Made by a program: the position numbers and the translations under genes
Assembly (NCBI RefSeq): GCF_006874425.1
Contig: NZ_VIJZ01000004.1
Span: 310,001 to 374,000, forward strand
DNA from: Paenibacillus ottowii
GTDB taxonomy: Bacteria > Bacillota > Bacilli > Paenibacillales > Paenibacillaceae
Direction: 5' to 3'
Length of the DNA: 64,000 nucleotides
Shown here: positions 43,876 to 54,719 of the stretch, one piece after another
Layout of the letters: each line of letters begins with the position of its first letter
Numbering within the stretch: position 1 is the stretch's first letter
Notes under the pieces: generated by a model
The model's input: only the letters and a program-made list of their open reading frames with translations
What the model was told of the DNA's origin: nothing
Database searches by the model: none

Positions 43876-45036
43876 ATGAATATCCATGAATATCAGGGTA
43901 AAGAAGTATTAAAGCAGTACGGAGTGGCTGTACCGAACGGTAAGGTTGCCTATACGGTGGAAGAAGCCGTTGCGGCGGCAGAATCGCTTGGAAGCGCTGT
44001 TACGGTCGTAAAAGCACAAATTCATGCGGGTGGACGCGGTAAAGCGGGTGGCGTAAAAGTGGCCAAAGGCTTGGATGAGGTGCGGACTTTTGCTTCAGAG
44101 ATTTTGGGTAAGGTGCTAGTGACGCATCAGACCGGACCTGAAGGTAAAGAGGTCAAACGCCTTTTGATTGAGGAAGGCTGTGATATTCGCAAAGAATATT
44201 ACGTAGGCGTTGTCGTGGACCGCGCGACTGGACGCATCGTAATGATGGCCTCCGAAGAAGGCGGTACAGAAATCGAAGAAGTGGCTGCAGCTACTCCGGA
44301 GAAGATTTTTAAAGCAGTTGTTGATCCAGCAATTGGGCTGCAGGTGTATCAAGCTCGTAAGCTGGCGTATGAGATTAATATTCCCAATGAGCTGGTAAAT
44401 AAAGCGGTCAAGTTTATGCTGGCGCTTTACGAAGCTTTTGTGGACAAGGACTGTTCAATTGCAGAAATTAATCCCCTAGTCGTTACGGGTGATGGGAATG
44501 TACTGGCGCTGGATGCCAAATTGAATTTTGATTCGAATGCGTTGTTCCGTCACAAGGATATTTTGGAACTGCGTGATTTGGATGAAGAGGATGAGAAGGA
44601 AATTGAGGCATCTAAATACGATCTAAGCTACATCGCTCTGGACGGCAATATTGGCTGTATGGTCAATGGGGCTGGGTTGGCGATGGCGACGATGGATATT
44701 ATCAAATATTATGGTGGAGATCCGGCCAATTTCCTGGACGTTGGTGGCGGTGCAACGACGGAAAAGGTAACCGAAGCGTTCAAAATCATTTTGTCCGATC
44801 CGAAGGTAGAAGGTATCTTTGTCAACATTTTCGGCGGAATTATGCAGTGTGATATCATTGCGAACGGCGTCGTGGAGGCTGCCAAGCAGTTGGGGCTGAC
44901 TCGCCCGCTGGTTGTCCGTCTTGAAGGAACGAATGTTGAGCTCGGCAAGCAGATTTTAGCGGAATCCGGTTTGAATATTGTGGCAGCTGATTCCATGGCG
45001 GATGGTGCCCAAAAAATCGTTGAACTTGTTCAATAG
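43876..45036 (+). CDS. sucC: Succinyl-CoA synthetase, ADP-forming, beta subunit
   Basis: A 386-residue ATP-grasp subunit of the citric-acid-cycle enzyme making ATP from succinyl-CoA. ATG after TAGGAGGATTCCAGA. N-terminal [32 protein letters not shown] nucleotide site, and the C-terminal [17 protein letters not shown] segment. Forms a two-gene operon with sucD. Confidence 0.98.
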   Translation: MNIHEYQGKEVLKQYGVAVPNGKVAYTVEEAVAAAESLGSAVTVVKAQIHAGGRGKAGGVKVAKGLDEVRTFASEILGKVLVTHQTGPEGKEVKRLLIEEGCDIRKEYYVGVVVDRATGRIVMMASEEGGTEIEEVAAATPEKIFKAVVDPAIGLQVYQARKLAYEINIPNELVNKAVKFMLALYEAFVDKDCSIAEINPLVVTGDGNVLALDAKLNFDSNALFRHKDILELRDLDEEDEKEIEASKYDLSYIALDGNIGCMVNGAGLAMATMDIIKYYGGDPANFLDVGGGATTEKVTEAFKIILSDPKVEGIFVNIFGGIMQCDIIANGVVEAAKQLGLTRPLVVRLEGTNVELGKQILAESGLNIVAADSMADGAQKIVELVQ

Positions 45037-45085
45037 CTTGTTTGCATTCCGATATGCCGAATAAACGATAGGGGATGTGAAGATC

Positions 45086-46015
45086 GTGAGTATTTTGGTC
45101 GATAAGCATACAAAGGTGATTACACAGGGGATTACGGGAAAAACGGCGTTATTCCATGCCAAAGGTGCACTTGATTACGGTACACAGATGGTAGGCGGCA
45201 CCTCTCCGGGTAAGGGAGGCACCGAGGTAGAAATTACACTGGAGAACGGACAACAGGTCAAGCTGCCAGTGTTTAACACAGTAAGCGAAGCCAAGGAAGC
45301 TACGGGCGCAACTGCTAGCGTCATTTATGTACCGCCAGCTTTCGCAGCGGATTCTATTTTGGAAGCTGTGGACGCGGAACTGGACCTCGTGATTTGTATC
45401 ACAGAAGGGATTCCGGTTCTTGATATGATCAAGGTCAAACGTTTTATGGAAGGTAAAAAGACCGTTCTGATTGGCCCTAACTGTCCGGGTGTTATTACGC
45501 CAGGAGAGTGTAAAATTGGTATCATGCCAGGTTACATTCATCTCCCAGGTCATGTAGGTGTTGTGTCACGTAGTGGTACTTTGACCTATGAGGCAGTACA
45601 TCAGCTAACCACTCGAGGTATCGGGCAATCTTCCGCGGTGGGTATTGGTGGTGACCCCGTTAAAGGTTCGGAATTCATTGATATTTTACATCGCTTCAAT
45701 GAGGACCCCAACACTCACGCTGTCATTATGATCGGAGAAATCGGTGGCACAGCCGAGGAAGAGGCGGCAGAGTGGATCAGAGACAATATGACGAAGCCGG
45801 TCGTTGGCTTTATCGGGGGTGTGACTGCGCCTCCAGGCAAGCGGATGGGGCATGCAGGCGCCATTATTTCTGGTGGAAAAGGAACGGCAAAAGAAAAGAT
45901 TGCTACGCTTGAAGCATGCGGAATCAAGGTGGCACCTACTCCTTCCGAAATGGGCTCGACACTGGTAAGTGTGTTGGAGGAACGTGGTATTTTGAATTTA
46001 TGTACGACACATTAA
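45086..46015 (+). CDS. sucD: Succinyl-CoA synthetase, alpha subunit
   Basis: A 309-residue CoA-binding subunit. GTG at 45086 ([18 protein letters not shown]) fits the family start and lies 11 bases after GGGG; the GTG at 45077 is too close. TGSTALFH-like CoA motif [27 protein letters not shown], and the phospho-histidine loop [14 protein letters not shown]. Strong terminator downstream. Confidence 0.98.
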   Translation: MSILVDKHTKVITQGITGKTALFHAKGALDYGTQMVGGTSPGKGGTEVEITLENGQQVKLPVFNTVSEAKEATGATASVIYVPPAFAADSILEAVDAELDLVICITEGIPVLDMIKVKRFMEGKKTVLIGPNCPGVITPGECKIGIMPGYIHLPGHVGVVSRSGTLTYEAVHQLTTRGIGQSSAVGIGGDPVKGSEFIDILHRFNEDPNTHAVIMIGEIGGTAEEEAAEWIRDNMTKPVVGFIGGVTAPPGKRMGHAGAIISGGKGTAKEKIATLEACGIKVAPTPSEMGSTLVSVLEERGILNLCTTH

Positions 46016-46094
46016 ATCGTGTTTCTTCATTAATATACAGGCTGTAAAACAGCATCGAAATTTGCTGCAGGCTAGTGTATAATGAAGGAAAGGT

Positions 46095-46144
46095 AAGCAA
46101 CCTTTTTATCTTCTGTAACAGGGGATGAAAAGGTTGCTTTTTTT
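46095..46144 (+). terminator. Intrinsic terminator after sucD
   Basis: AAGCAACCTTTTTATC (46095-46110) pairs with GATGAAAAGGTTGCTT (46124-46139), followed by T to 46144. Confidence 0.92.
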
Positions 46145-46242
46145 GCGTTGTGACAGGCTTATCAGGGAAACGCTTGCAAAATGATTCGTTGTGCCACAAA
46201 ATAAGGAAGGGTTCACTCTTCCATGAATGGGGGAACCACAGT

Positions 46243-47361
46243 TTGGAAGAAAGATGGCTTTTATTAGGTCTACATGAGTTAGAGGGAATCGGAAGGAGAA
46301 CAATTCAGCGTATTTGGTCGAGTGATTATCGATTGCATGAGTTACTGCATTTTAGCGAACGAAAGTGGATTGAGATAGGCTTAAGCCCTGCCCAGGCACG
46401 CATTGCGGCACAGTGTTACGATGAAGAATGGGTACATGAACGATATCAGCGAATTCAATCCAGTGAGATTGACGTGGTAACTTATGTGGACGAAGGTTAC
46501 CCTTCATTAATGAAGGAAACAGTTGACCCACCTTGGGTAATGTATACAAAAGGGGATAAATCACTTTTGCACACATGTTCTGTAGCCATGGTAGGAACTC
46601 GCGTTCCTACTGCGTATGGTCGTAGAGCAGCGGAGATACTAACCGAAGAATTGTGTAGTGCAGGGGTAACAGTGGTTAGTGGATTGGCGAAGGGGATTGA
46701 TAGTATTTGTCACGAAACGGCCCTGCGCCGGGGAGGCAACACGATTGGTGTACTTGGTACAGCGATTGATCAAATTTATCCTCCCCAAAATGCCTCTTTA
46801 TTTGCTGAGATGGTTAGTAAAGGTCTGATCGTATCGGAGTATCCTCCAGGTACGAAGTCCCATCCAGGGATGTTTCCACAACGTAATCGCATTATTGCCG
46901 GTTTGACGAAGGGGACGCTCGTCGTCGAAGCAGATGCTAGAAGTGGTTCCTTGATAACAGCTGATGCTGCGTTGGAGGCAAATCGAGATGTATTTGCGGT
47001 TCCTGGACCCATCACGTCACCTAAGAGTAAAGGCACGCTGAACTTGATTAAGCAAGGGGCCAAAACGGTCACCGAAGCTTCGGATATTATTGAGGAGTAC
47101 GAAGCAGATTTGCGTTCAAGGCAGGTTTCTTCATACAATAGAGGACAGAGTCTTAATCTTAAGAAGGTCTCCAAAACATCAGAAAGCGAAACTTCTGAGG
47201 AAAAACATGTGGTGCTACTGCTGGAACAAGGAACCATGACACTGGATGAACTGCTGGATGCTACGGCATGGGATTTTGGACTTTTACACGCAGTTCTGTT
47301 ATCGTTAATCATAAAAAAAAGGATCGCTCAGCTAGCGGGCACAAAATACAAGCTTATATAG
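46243..47361 (+). CDS. dprA: DNA-processing protein DprA
   Basis: A 372-residue single-strand-DNA binding RecA loader for natural transformation. I use the TTG at 46243 (M-EERWLLLGLHELEGIGRRT), about seven bases after GGGGGAAC; the open frame continues upstream through the sucD terminator, which argues against earlier starts. N-terminal helix-hairpin-helix/SAM-like region, Rossmann fold from about residue 105 (VAMVGTRVPTAYGRRAAEIL, SGLAKGIDSICHETALRRGG, RNRIIAGL) and a C-terminal winged helix (EQGTMTLDELLDATAWDFG). Confidence 0.93.
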   Translation: MEERWLLLGLHELEGIGRRTIQRIWSSDYRLHELLHFSERKWIEIGLSPAQARIAAQCYDEEWVHERYQRIQSSEIDVVTYVDEGYPSLMKETVDPPWVMYTKGDKSLLHTCSVAMVGTRVPTAYGRRAAEILTEELCSAGVTVVSGLAKGIDSICHETALRRGGNTIGVLGTAIDQIYPPQNASLFAEMVSKGLIVSEYPPGTKSHPGMFPQRNRIIAGLTKGTLVVEADARSGSLITADAALEANRDVFAVPGPITSPKSKGTLNLIKQGAKTVTEASDIIEEYEADLRSRQVSSYNRGQSLNLKKVSKTSESETSEEKHVVLLLEQGTMTLDELLDATAWDFGLLHAVLLSLIIKKRIAQLAGTKYKLI

Positions 47362-47431
47362 TAGTTGTTTTTGCCAGGTCCTTAGTTAGTCATTGCGCAA
47401 AATTCAATTTTAAACATAGGTGGAGGGAAAT

Positions 47432-47479
47432 ATGGCGTTTGTCCGCATCGCGGATTCCTACTCCTTCCCCACTTCCTGA
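47432..47479 (+). CDS. Possible 15-residue leader peptide upstream of topA
   Basis: ATG at 47432 directly follows the strong site GGTGGAGGGAAAT. The peptide MAFVRIADSYSFPTS ends at TGA 47477-47479, which is inside the left arm of the 14-bp inverted repeat 47472-47535. Too short for standard ORF cut-offs. No run of a single regulatory codon stands out; two Ser-aromatic pairs occur. Translation and role are inference. Confidence 0.4.
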   Translation: MAFVRIADSYSFPTS

Positions 47480-47535
47480 AATGTGTTGAATTTATAGCTC
47501 GTACTAACGAACTAAGCTCACCACATTTCAGGAAG
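47472..47535 (+). promoter_or_regulatory. 14-bp inverted repeat before topA
   Basis: CTTCCTGAAATGTG (47472-47485) and CACATTTCAGGAAG (47522-47535) are exact complements around a 36-base loop that can pair further (AGCT and CGT/ACG). No T run follows. It ends 41 bases before the topA start. Confidence 0.6.
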
Positions 47536-47576
47536 ACTATCATATTCATGTGTGTAATTGAGAGGAGGAAGAGCCT

Positions 47577-49679
47577 ATGGCGGACTCACTCGTCATCGTG
47601 GAATCGCCTTCCAAGGCGAAGACGATCGGCAAATACTTAGGCAGCAAATATATCGTCAAGGCTTCCATGGGTCATATCAGGGATTTACCTAAGAGTCAAA
47701 TTGGCGTAGAGGTCGAAAATGATTTTAATCCCAAATACATTACCATTCGAGGTAAAGGCTCAATTCTAAAAGAGTTAAAGGATGCCCGAAAAAAAGTAAA
47801 AAAAGTATATCTGGCGGCTGACCCGGATCGCGAAGGTGAGGCTATTGCCTGGCATCTAGCGCATGCGCTGGAACTGGACGATACGGCGGACTGTCGTGTT
47901 GTGTTTAATGAAATTACGAAGCAGGCTGTCAAAGATGCTTTTAAAACACCGCGCAAGATCAATATGGATTTGGTTAATGCCCAGCAGGCACGCCGGATAT
48001 TGGATCGACTTGTCGGTTACAAAATTAGCCCATTGCTCTGGAAAAAGGTAAAGAAGGGTCTCTCAGCTGGGCGTGTGCAGTCCGTGGCAGTGAAAATTAT
48101 TCTGGACCGGGAAAACGAAATTAATGAGTTTGTACCGGAAGAATACTGGACGATCACAGCTAAGCTAGCCATTAAAGACAGCACCTTTGAAGCGAAGTTC
48201 CATAAGCTGCGCGGCGAAAAGAAAGAGCTTTCCAGCGAAGCGGATGTACAAGAAGTGCTGGAAGCTATCGGAAAATCGTCTTACAAAGTGCGCGATGTGA
48301 AAGAGAAGGAGCGTTTACGCAATCCGTCTCCTCCATTCACAACAAGTTCCTTGCAGCAAGAGGCGGCTCGAAAGCTCAACTTCCGGGCATCTAAAACGAT
48401 GTCGGTAGCGCAGCAACTGTATGAAGGTGTGGATTTAGGTAAAGAAGGGACTGTGGGTCTGATCACGTATATGCGTACGGATTCCACACGGATCGCCACT
48501 TCGGCTCAAGAGGAAGCGAAAGAGGTCATCATTCAAAAATATGGCGAAGATTTTGTACCTGAAAGTCCTCGTCAGTATTCAAAAAAAACGGCCAATGCTC
48601 AGGATGCGCATGAAGCGATTCGTCCAACCTCCGCCTTGCGTGATCCGGAAACCGTTAAGCCATTTATGAGTAGAGACCAGTTCCGGTTGTACAAACTGAT
48701 ATGGGAACGTTTTATGGCGAGTCAGATGTCTTCCGCTATTATGGATACTATGTCCGTAGATATTGAAGCAGGCGAGACGATATTCCGGGCAGCTGGTTCG
48801 AAGGTTCGCTTTCCAGGCTTCATGAAGGTGTATGTGGAGGGGAATGACGACGGTAAAACCGAAGAAGATAAGCTGTTGCCGCCACTTCAACCAGGCGATA
48901 AGCTGAAAAAGGAAGCGGTTGAACCCAAGCAGCACTTTACACAACCGCCTCCTCGCTATACGGAAGCACGTCTGGTAAAGACACTGGAGGAATTGGGTAT
49001 TGGACGTCCGAGTACGTATGCACCGACTCTGGAAACCATTCAAAAGCGTGGATACGTTGCTATTGAGGAGAAGAAATTCTTCCCTACAGAGCTGGGAGAA
49101 TTGGTCATCGAGCAGATGGAGGAATTTTTTCCAGAGATTCTAAATGTAGAATTTACAGCCAATATGGAAGATGATCTTGACCACGTCGAAGAGGGCGAAG
49201 GTGATTGGGTTAAGGTGTTGAGTGACTTTTACGAGTCATTCGAGAAGCGTCTGGAAGTGGCTGAGGAAGAAATGAAAGAAATTGAAATCAAGGATGAAGT
49301 ATCCGACGTGATCTGTGACAAGTGTGGTAGTCCAATGGTCTATAAGCTGGGCCGTTTTGGTAAATTCCTTGCTTGTTCTGCCTTCCCGGATTGCCGCAAC
49401 ACCAAGCCAATTGTCAAGGATATCGGGATGAATTGTCCTACATGCGGTGAGGGACATGTCGTCGAACGACGAAGTAAAAAAGGACGTGTCTTTTACGGAT
49501 GTGACCGCTATCCAGAATGTGATTTTGTATCCTGGGATAAACCGTCCATCAAGCCTTGTCCAAGTTGCAGTGGCCTAATGGCCGAAAAACGTACTAAGCA
49601 GGGAACGAAGCTCAACTGTACCGTTTGCGATCACAGTGAAATGCTGGAAGAGAGCGATGAGAGTGTGGAGACTTCTTAA
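47577..49679 (+). CDS. topA: DNA topoisomerase I
   Basis: A 700-residue type IA topoisomerase that relaxes negative supercoils. ATG after GAGAGGAGGAAGAGCCT. Toprim domain at the N-terminus ([32 protein letters not shown]), active-site Tyr298 in [20 protein letters not shown], and three C-terminal zinc-ribbon modules (CDKCGSPM...C, CPTCGEG...C, CPSCSGL...C) from about residue 575. Confidence 0.98.
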   Translation: MADSLVIVESPSKAKTIGKYLGSKYIVKASMGHIRDLPKSQIGVEVENDFNPKYITIRGKGSILKELKDARKKVKKVYLAADPDREGEAIAWHLAHALELDDTADCRVVFNEITKQAVKDAFKTPRKINMDLVNAQQARRILDRLVGYKISPLLWKKVKKGLSAGRVQSVAVKIILDRENEINEFVPEEYWTITAKLAIKDSTFEAKFHKLRGEKKELSSEADVQEVLEAIGKSSYKVRDVKEKERLRNPSPPFTTSSLQQEAARKLNFRASKTMSVAQQLYEGVDLGKEGTVGLITYMRTDSTRIATSAQEEAKEVIIQKYGEDFVPESPRQYSKKTANAQDAHEAIRPTSALRDPETVKPFMSRDQFRLYKLIWERFMASQMSSAIMDTMSVDIEAGETIFRAAGSKVRFPGFMKVYVEGNDDGKTEEDKLLPPLQPGDKLKKEAVEPKQHFTQPPPRYTEARLVKTLEELGIGRPSTYAPTLETIQKRGYVAIEEKKFFPTELGELVIEQMEEFFPEILNVEFTANMEDDLDHVEEGEGDWVKVLSDFYESFEKRLEVAEEEMKEIEIKDEVSDVICDKCGSPMVYKLGRFGKFLACSAFPDCRNTKPIVKDIGMNCPTCGEGHVVERRSKKGRVFYGCDRYPECDFVSWDKPSIKPCPSCSGLMAEKRTKQGTKLNCTVCDHSEMLEESDESVETS

Positions 49680-49707
49680 GAACAAAGATAGCAGGGGGAT
49701 TTAAAAA

Positions 49708-51048
49708 GTGAGTGAACTACAGAAGGTAACGGTCATCGGAGCAGGTTTGGCGGGTAGCGAAGCTGCCTGGCAAATTGCAAGCAGTGGAGTGCCAGTTAAG
49801 TTATATGAAATGAGACCGGTTGTAAAAACACCCGCACATCATACAGATAAATTTGCCGAATTAGTATGCAGTAATTCCTTACGAGCGAACGGTCTGACAA
49901 ATGCAGTAGGCGTACTGAAGGAAGAGATGAGAATGCTAAACTCTTTGGTTCTGAGTGCGGCAGATCGTCATGCTGTTCCGGCGGGTGGAGCATTGGCAGT
50001 GGATCGTGATGGATTTTCCGGTCATATTACAGATACGCTTCATCAACATCCTTTGATCGAGGTCGTTAATGAAGAACTGCAGGAACTCCCGCAGGATGGT
50101 ATCGTGGTCGTTGCAACGGGACCCTTAACTTCTCCTGCTTTGTCAGAACAGATCAAAACGCTGATGGGAGAGGAGTATTTTTATTTCTACGACGCGGCTG
50201 CTCCGATTGTAGAAAAGGACTCCATCGATATGAGCAAGGTGTATCTGGCTTCCCGTTATGATAAAGGAGAAGCAGCTTACTTGAATTGTCCGATGAGCGA
50301 AGCAGAATTTGATGCTTTTTATGAGGCTTTGATTACTGCTGAGGTGGCACAAGTCAAGGAGTTCGAAAAAGAAATTTACTTCGAAGGATGTATGCCGATC
50401 GAAGTGATGATGCAGCGTGGGAAACAAACGGCATTGTTCGGACCGATGAAACCTGTTGGTTTGGTAAATCCACATACAGGAGAACTACCCTATGCAGTTG
50501 TTCAGCTTCGACAAGATAATGCTGCAGGTACGCTATATAATCTGGTTGGTTTCCAGACTCACCTCAAATGGGGAGAGCAAAAGCGTGTGTTTTCAATGAT
50601 TCCGGGTCTCGAAGAGGCAGAGTTTGTACGTTACGGCGTGATGCATCGCAATACCTTTATTAATTCTCCACAACAGCTTCACCCAACCTATCAGTTCAAG
50701 GGAAGAAGTAATCTGTTCTTTGCCGGACAAATGACTGGTGTTGAGGGTTATGTAGAGTCGGCGGCTTCGGGACTACTGGCTGGTATAAATGCGGCACGAG
50801 CAGCACGTGGTCAGGAAATGTTTGTATTTCCTGCGGAAACGACACTAGGCAGTATGGCACGCTATATTACAACGGCTGATTTCAAACATTTCCAACCGAT
50901 GAATGCAAACTTTGGTCTGCTTCCGAAGCTGGAGACACGCATCCGTAACAAAAAGGAAAAGAATGAAGCTCTTGCTAATCGTGCGTTGGAAAGTTTGCGT
51001 GCTTATATCAACCAAACGGGAGTTATGTCAACAGAAGTACAGGCATAA
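49708..51048 (+). CDS. trmFO: Methylenetetrahydrofolate-tRNA-(uracil-5-)-methyltransferase TrmFO
   Basis: A 446-residue FAD- and folate-dependent enzyme making T54 in tRNA. GTG start after GCAGGGGGATTTAAAAA. FAD motif [13 protein letters not shown], active-site region [11 protein letters not shown] and [15 protein letters not shown] (the two functional cysteines), and C-terminal [20 protein letters not shown]. In B. subtilis codV follows; here hslV follows after only 26 bases. Confidence 0.97.
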   Translation: MSELQKVTVIGAGLAGSEAAWQIASSGVPVKLYEMRPVVKTPAHHTDKFAELVCSNSLRANGLTNAVGVLKEEMRMLNSLVLSAADRHAVPAGGALAVDRDGFSGHITDTLHQHPLIEVVNEELQELPQDGIVVVATGPLTSPALSEQIKTLMGEEYFYFYDAAAPIVEKDSIDMSKVYLASRYDKGEAAYLNCPMSEAEFDAFYEALITAEVAQVKEFEKEIYFEGCMPIEVMMQRGKQTALFGPMKPVGLVNPHTGELPYAVVQLRQDNAAGTLYNLVGFQTHLKWGEQKRVFSMIPGLEEAEFVRYGVMHRNTFINSPQQLHPTYQFKGRSNLFFAGQMTGVEGYVESAASGLLAGINAARAARGQEMFVFPAETTLGSMARYITTADFKHFQPMNANFGLLPKLETRIRNKKEKNEALANRALESLRAYINQTGVMSTEVQA

Positions 51049-51074
51049 GGATGAAGGAAAAGGAGGAGCGCGTT

Positions 51075-51617
51075 ATGGATATGTCCTTTCATGCTACCAC
51101 CATCTGTGCTGTACGCCATAATGGCAAAGGAGCTATTGCGGGTGATGGGCAGGTAACGTTTGGCAACAGTGTTGTGATGAAGCAAACGGCTAAAAAAGTA
51201 CGTAGATTGTATCGTGGTCAGGTCGTGGCGGGATTTGCGGGTTCGGTGGCCGATGCTATCACATTGTTTGAAAAGTTTGAAAATAAGCTGGAGGAACATC
51301 ATGGAAATCTTCAACGGGCTGCTGTAGAACTGGCCAAGGACTGGCGGCAGGATCGTGTCTTACGCAAGTTGGAAGCGTTGATGATTGTGATGGATACAAC
51401 CGGGATGCTGCTCATTTCTGGAGGCGGAGAAATTATTGAACCAGACGATGATGTGCTGGCCATTGGCTCAGGTGGTAACTTTGCATTGGCAGCTGCCCGT
51501 GCTTTCAAACGTCATGGCGATGGTATGGAAGCAAAGGACATGGCACGGGAAGCGCTAGAGGTTGCTTCAGAAATATGTGTGTATACGAACAGTCAGATTA
51601 TCGTAGAAGAATTGTAA
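51075..51617 (+). CDS. hslV: ATP-dependent protease peptidase subunit HslV (ClpQ/CodW)
   Basis: A 180-residue proteasome-like peptidase working with HslU. ATG at 51075, six bases after GGAGGAG; an in-frame ATG at 51081 is also within reach. The region reads [26 protein letters not shown]. In B. subtilis CodW a Ser just after the initiator acts as the nucleophile, a few residues before the Thr used in E. coli. From the ATG 51081 the Ser would be residue 2 and directly exposed after Met removal. Confidence 0.95.
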   Translation: MDMSFHATTICAVRHNGKGAIAGDGQVTFGNSVVMKQTAKKVRRLYRGQVVAGFAGSVADAITLFEKFENKLEEHHGNLQRAAVELAKDWRQDRVLRKLEALMIVMDTTGMLLISGGGEIIEPDDDVLAIGSGGNFALAAARAFKRHGDGMEAKDMAREALEVASEICVYTNSQIIVEEL

Positions 51618-51653
51618 GTCGGCTCTGAGTATTCAAGGGTGGAGGAATGCAAA

Positions 51654-53054
51654 ATGAATAATCAATCGTTGACGCCCAGACAAGTGGTATCCGAGCTGGA
51701 TAAGTATATTGTCGGACAAAAGGAAGCTAAAAAATCTGTGGCTGTTGCCTTGCGCAACCGCTATCGTCGTAGTAAGCTACCGGATGATATTCGGGATGAA
51801 ATTGTGCCTAAAAATATTTTGATGATCGGACCGACAGGTGTAGGTAAAACTGAAATTGCCCGCAGACTTGCGCGGCTTGTAGGGGCTCCTTTTGTCAAGG
51901 TGGAGGCGACCAAATTTACAGAAGTGGGTTACGTCGGTCGTGATGTGGAATCCATGGTGCGTGATCTGATGGAAACCTCTATCCGTATCGTCAAGTCGGA
52001 ACGAACAGAGAATGTAAAAGACAAAGCGGAGGATATGGCCAATGAACGGATTGTCAACATCCTTGTACCTGCAGAAAAGTCGAATAAATCACAACGCAAT
52101 CCCTTTGAAATGCTGTTTGGCAATAACACAGGCCCTTCGGTAGAAGAAGAACCAACACAACAGGACGGAACGTTGGCAGAGAAGCGACGCAAGGTTAAAT
52201 TTGATCTGTTGTCCGGTAAGCTTGAGGATGATGTTATAGAGATTGATGTGGAGGATACCGCACCCAATATGCTCGATATGTTTGCCGGGCAAGGGAATGA
52301 ACAAATGGGTATGAATATGCAGGAGATGTTCGGAAGTTTTCTGCCCAAGCGGACGAAGAAGCGCAAGCTACCCATCAAGGAGGCTCGCAAGGTACTGATT
52401 CAAGATGAAGCAGCCAAGTTGATCGATATGGATGATGTGATTCAGGAGTCTGTAAAGCGTGCTGAGCAATCCGGTATTATCTTTATTGATGAAATAGATA
52501 AGATTGCCAGCCAAGGCAAGGGAAGCGGGCCAGATGTGTCGAGAGAAGGAGTCCAGCGAGATATTTTACCTATTGTCGAGGGCTCTACCATTATGACTAA
52601 ATACGGCCCAGTAAGAACAGACTACATTCTGTTTATTGCTGCAGGGGCTTTTCATGTAGCTAAACCATCAGATCTGATCCCCGAGCTTCAAGGCCGTTTC
52701 CCCATCCGGGTGGAACTAAGTAGTTTGACCTTGGATGAGTTTGTGTCGATATTGACGGAACCTAAAAATGCGCTGACCAAGCAATACACCGAATTGCTCC
52801 GTACCGAGGAAATAGAAGTCGAATTTTCTGCGGAAGCGATCCGTGAGATTGCCAGTATTGCCGAGTCTGTTAACCGCAACACTGAAAATATTGGTGCCCG
52901 GCGTTTGCATACCATCTTAGAGAAGCTGCTGGAGGACCTGTCATTTGAGGCCCCGGAGCTTACATTGGATCGTATGATCATTACACCGGAGTATGTGCGT
53001 GAGAAGCTGGGAGATATTGCCCAAAACAGGGACCTTAGTCAGTATATTTTATGA
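51654..53054 (+). CDS. hslU: ATP-dependent protease ATPase subunit HslU (ClpY)
   Basis: A 466-residue AAA+ unfoldase. ATG at 51654 after [30 protein letters not shown], Walker [10 protein letters not shown], a charged I domain (about residues 110-235), Walker [12 protein letters not shown], and sensor-2 [17 protein letters not shown]-terminal QYIL is the conserved tail that opens HslV. codY does not follow, unlike B. subtilis. Confidence 0.97.
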   Translation: MNNQSLTPRQVVSELDKYIVGQKEAKKSVAVALRNRYRRSKLPDDIRDEIVPKNILMIGPTGVGKTEIARRLARLVGAPFVKVEATKFTEVGYVGRDVESMVRDLMETSIRIVKSERTENVKDKAEDMANERIVNILVPAEKSNKSQRNPFEMLFGNNTGPSVEEEPTQQDGTLAEKRRKVKFDLLSGKLEDDVIEIDVEDTAPNMLDMFAGQGNEQMGMNMQEMFGSFLPKRTKKRKLPIKEARKVLIQDEAAKLIDMDDVIQESVKRAEQSGIIFIDEIDKIASQGKGSGPDVSREGVQRDILPIVEGSTIMTKYGPVRTDYILFIAAGAFHVAKPSDLIPELQGRFPIRVELSSLTLDEFVSILTEPKNALTKQYTELLRTEEIEVEFSAEAIREIASIAESVNRNTENIGARRLHTILEKLLEDLSFEAPELTLDRMIITPEYVREKLGDIAQNRDLSQYIL

Positions 53055-53461
53055 ACTGAGTGTCTAAAAATAGGGTGTGAGGTCCAGAATAACACTATCT
53101 TGCACCGTCGTTTAGTCCTAGATACAGGTTAAGTTGATGATTTTTCTGTCTATTCCAAAAGTAGGACGTATAATCTATTACAGGTGTAAAGTGCTAAGAA
53201 AACATTCATTTTCTTGAAAAAAACCTGAAAAATTTAACAATTTATGCATCTAAAGCCCTCTTTTTTAAAAAAGATAGGGCTTTTTTCTTATTGTAATTAG
53301 GTCCCAACTCTACGAAACTTAGAATATATGACAGAAAGTTAAGATTTTCTACTTAAGACCTAAAAGAAATGTATAATTATGAAATTTTATTGTCGAAAAA
53401 AAGTGAAAAATCTTGTTTTATTGAATCTTACTTTGTAGTAGACGCTGGAGGGAGGAGCTAA
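53055..53461. other. hslU-flgB intergenic region
   Basis: 407 bases with no gene; in B. subtilis codY occupies this place. I see a terminator (53252-53290) and two isolated -10-like TATAAT hexamers (53169-53174, 53372-53377) without good -35 partners. The stretch 53300-53450 is very AT-rich and is the likely promoter region of the flagellar operon; no clear sigma-D site was recognised. Confidence 0.6.
53252..53290 (+). terminator. Intrinsic terminator between hslU and flgB
   Basis: AAAGCCCT (53252-53259) and AGGGCTTT (53276-53283) with an inner TTTTTT/AAAAAA stem, then T run. It lies about 200 bases after hslU. Confidence 0.88.
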
Positions 53462-53869
53462 ATGAATCTGCTGGGTGATCTAAGCTTTCAAAAGCTTCAA
53501 GCAGGTGTACAAGCAGCCAATACTAGACAACGTGTAATGGCTGATAATATTTCCAATGCGGACACTCCGTATTTTAAGCGTTCGGAGGTTTCATTTGAAG
53601 AACTGCTTCAGCAGCAAATGGACGGTGATGTCACACCACTGCGTGGAAAGGTAACCAATTCAAGACATTTTCAAATAGGACCTGTGAACTCCATTCCTGA
53701 TGCCACGGTCATCAAAGATGGGTACTCGGTCATGAATAACAACATGAATAACGTAGATATAGACAGAGAAATGAGTCTTATGGCTGAAAATCAACTAAGA
53801 TATAATACCTACATCCAAGAAATTAATGATCGAATCAAAATGATGAGAACAGCGGTAGAAGGGAGATAG
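53462..53869 (+). CDS. flgB: Flagellar basal-body rod protein FlgB
   Basis: A 135-residue proximal rod protein, first gene of the flagellar operon. ATG after GGAGGGAGGAGCTAA. N-terminal rod motif RQRVMADNISNADTPYFKR and C-terminal helix AENQLRYNTYIQEINDRI. Exported by the type III apparatus. Confidence 0.97.
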   Translation: MNLLGDLSFQKLQAGVQAANTRQRVMADNISNADTPYFKRSEVSFEELLQQQMDGDVTPLRGKVTNSRHFQIGPVNSIPDATVIKDGYSVMNNNMNNVDIDREMSLMAENQLRYNTYIQEINDRIKMMRTAVEGR

Positions 53870-53875
53870 GACCAG

Positions 53876-54328
53876 GTGAAGATCAACAACGGTTTTGATA
53901 TAAGTGCGTCTGCTCTTACGGCCCAACGGTTGCGGATGGACGTTATATCGAGCAACATCGCCAACGCAGAGACAACTCGGGCGAAGGTGGAGAATGGACA
54001 AGCAATTCCATATCGAAGAAAAACGGTTGTTCTGGAGCCGAACCAATCTGGCTTTGCCGATGTTTTGAAGGCTCAAATGGAAGGAAGCAGTACAAGCGCC
54101 GCTGGCGTTAAGGTTGCTCAAATTCAGGAAGATCAGTCACCTTTGAAGCCAGTGTACAATCCGGGTCACCCGGACGCTGATAAAGATGGCTATGTATATA
54201 TGCCTAATGTAGACATTATGAAAGAAATGGTCGACATGATTTCCGCAACACGCTCATACGAAGCCAATGTAACAGCCCTGAATGCTTCAAAGGCGATGGT
54301 TTCCAAAGCGCTTGAAATCGGTCGCTAA
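53876..54328 (+). CDS. flgC: Flagellar basal-body rod protein FlgC
   Basis: A 150-residue rod protein, GTG start after AGGACCAG. Diagnostic LTAQRLRMDVISSNIANAETT near the N-terminus and VDMISATRSYEANVTALNASK at the C-terminus. Confidence 0.97.
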   Translation: MKINNGFDISASALTAQRLRMDVISSNIANAETTRAKVENGQAIPYRRKTVVLEPNQSGFADVLKAQMEGSSTSAAGVKVAQIQEDQSPLKPVYNPGHPDADKDGYVYMPNVDIMKEMVDMISATRSYEANVTALNASKAMVSKALEIGR

Positions 54329-54367
54329 GTTTTAGGACTACTAACTACTTAATAGGGAGAGTAAAAC

Positions 54368-54682
54368 ATGATTCAGAACGCCATGTTTAATGTACAGACA
54401 CCGGTAATACAGCAGATTCAATCGCCTAACAATGAGTTGACGAAAGCGACGCCTTCCGAATCCTTGAAGGATTTTGGTTCCTTCCTAAAGGATGCTCTCA
54501 ATGAAGTAGGGCAGCAGGAAGCCGCTACACACCAGATGTCCGACCAATTCATGGCAGGCAAAGTTGATGTGGATCAGGTCATGATCACTTCACAACAAGC
54601 GCTGCTTTCCCTGCAGCTTACTACACAGGTCCGAAACAAAGCGATCGAAGCCTATCAGGAGATCATGCGTACACAGATGTAA
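54368..54682 (+). CDS. fliE: Flagellar hook-basal body protein FliE
   Basis: A 104-residue adapter between the MS ring and rod. ATG after AGGGAGAGTAAAAC. The family C-terminus is evident: MAGKVDVDQVMITSQQALLSLQLTTQVRNKAIEAYQEIMRTQM. Confidence 0.96.
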   Translation: MIQNAMFNVQTPVIQQIQSPNNELTKATPSESLKDFGSFLKDALNEVGQQEAATHQMSDQFMAGKVDVDQVMITSQQALLSLQLTTQVRNKAIEAYQEIMRTQM

Positions 54683-54719
54683 AGTGAGGGTTTAGCAAAG
54701 TTTCGGATGGGGTGACGGA

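Noticed and set aside
53083..53250. c-di-GMP riboswitch before the flagellar operon
   Set aside because: No GEMM-type conserved core (GCACAGGGCAAACC-like block) is visible in the gap.
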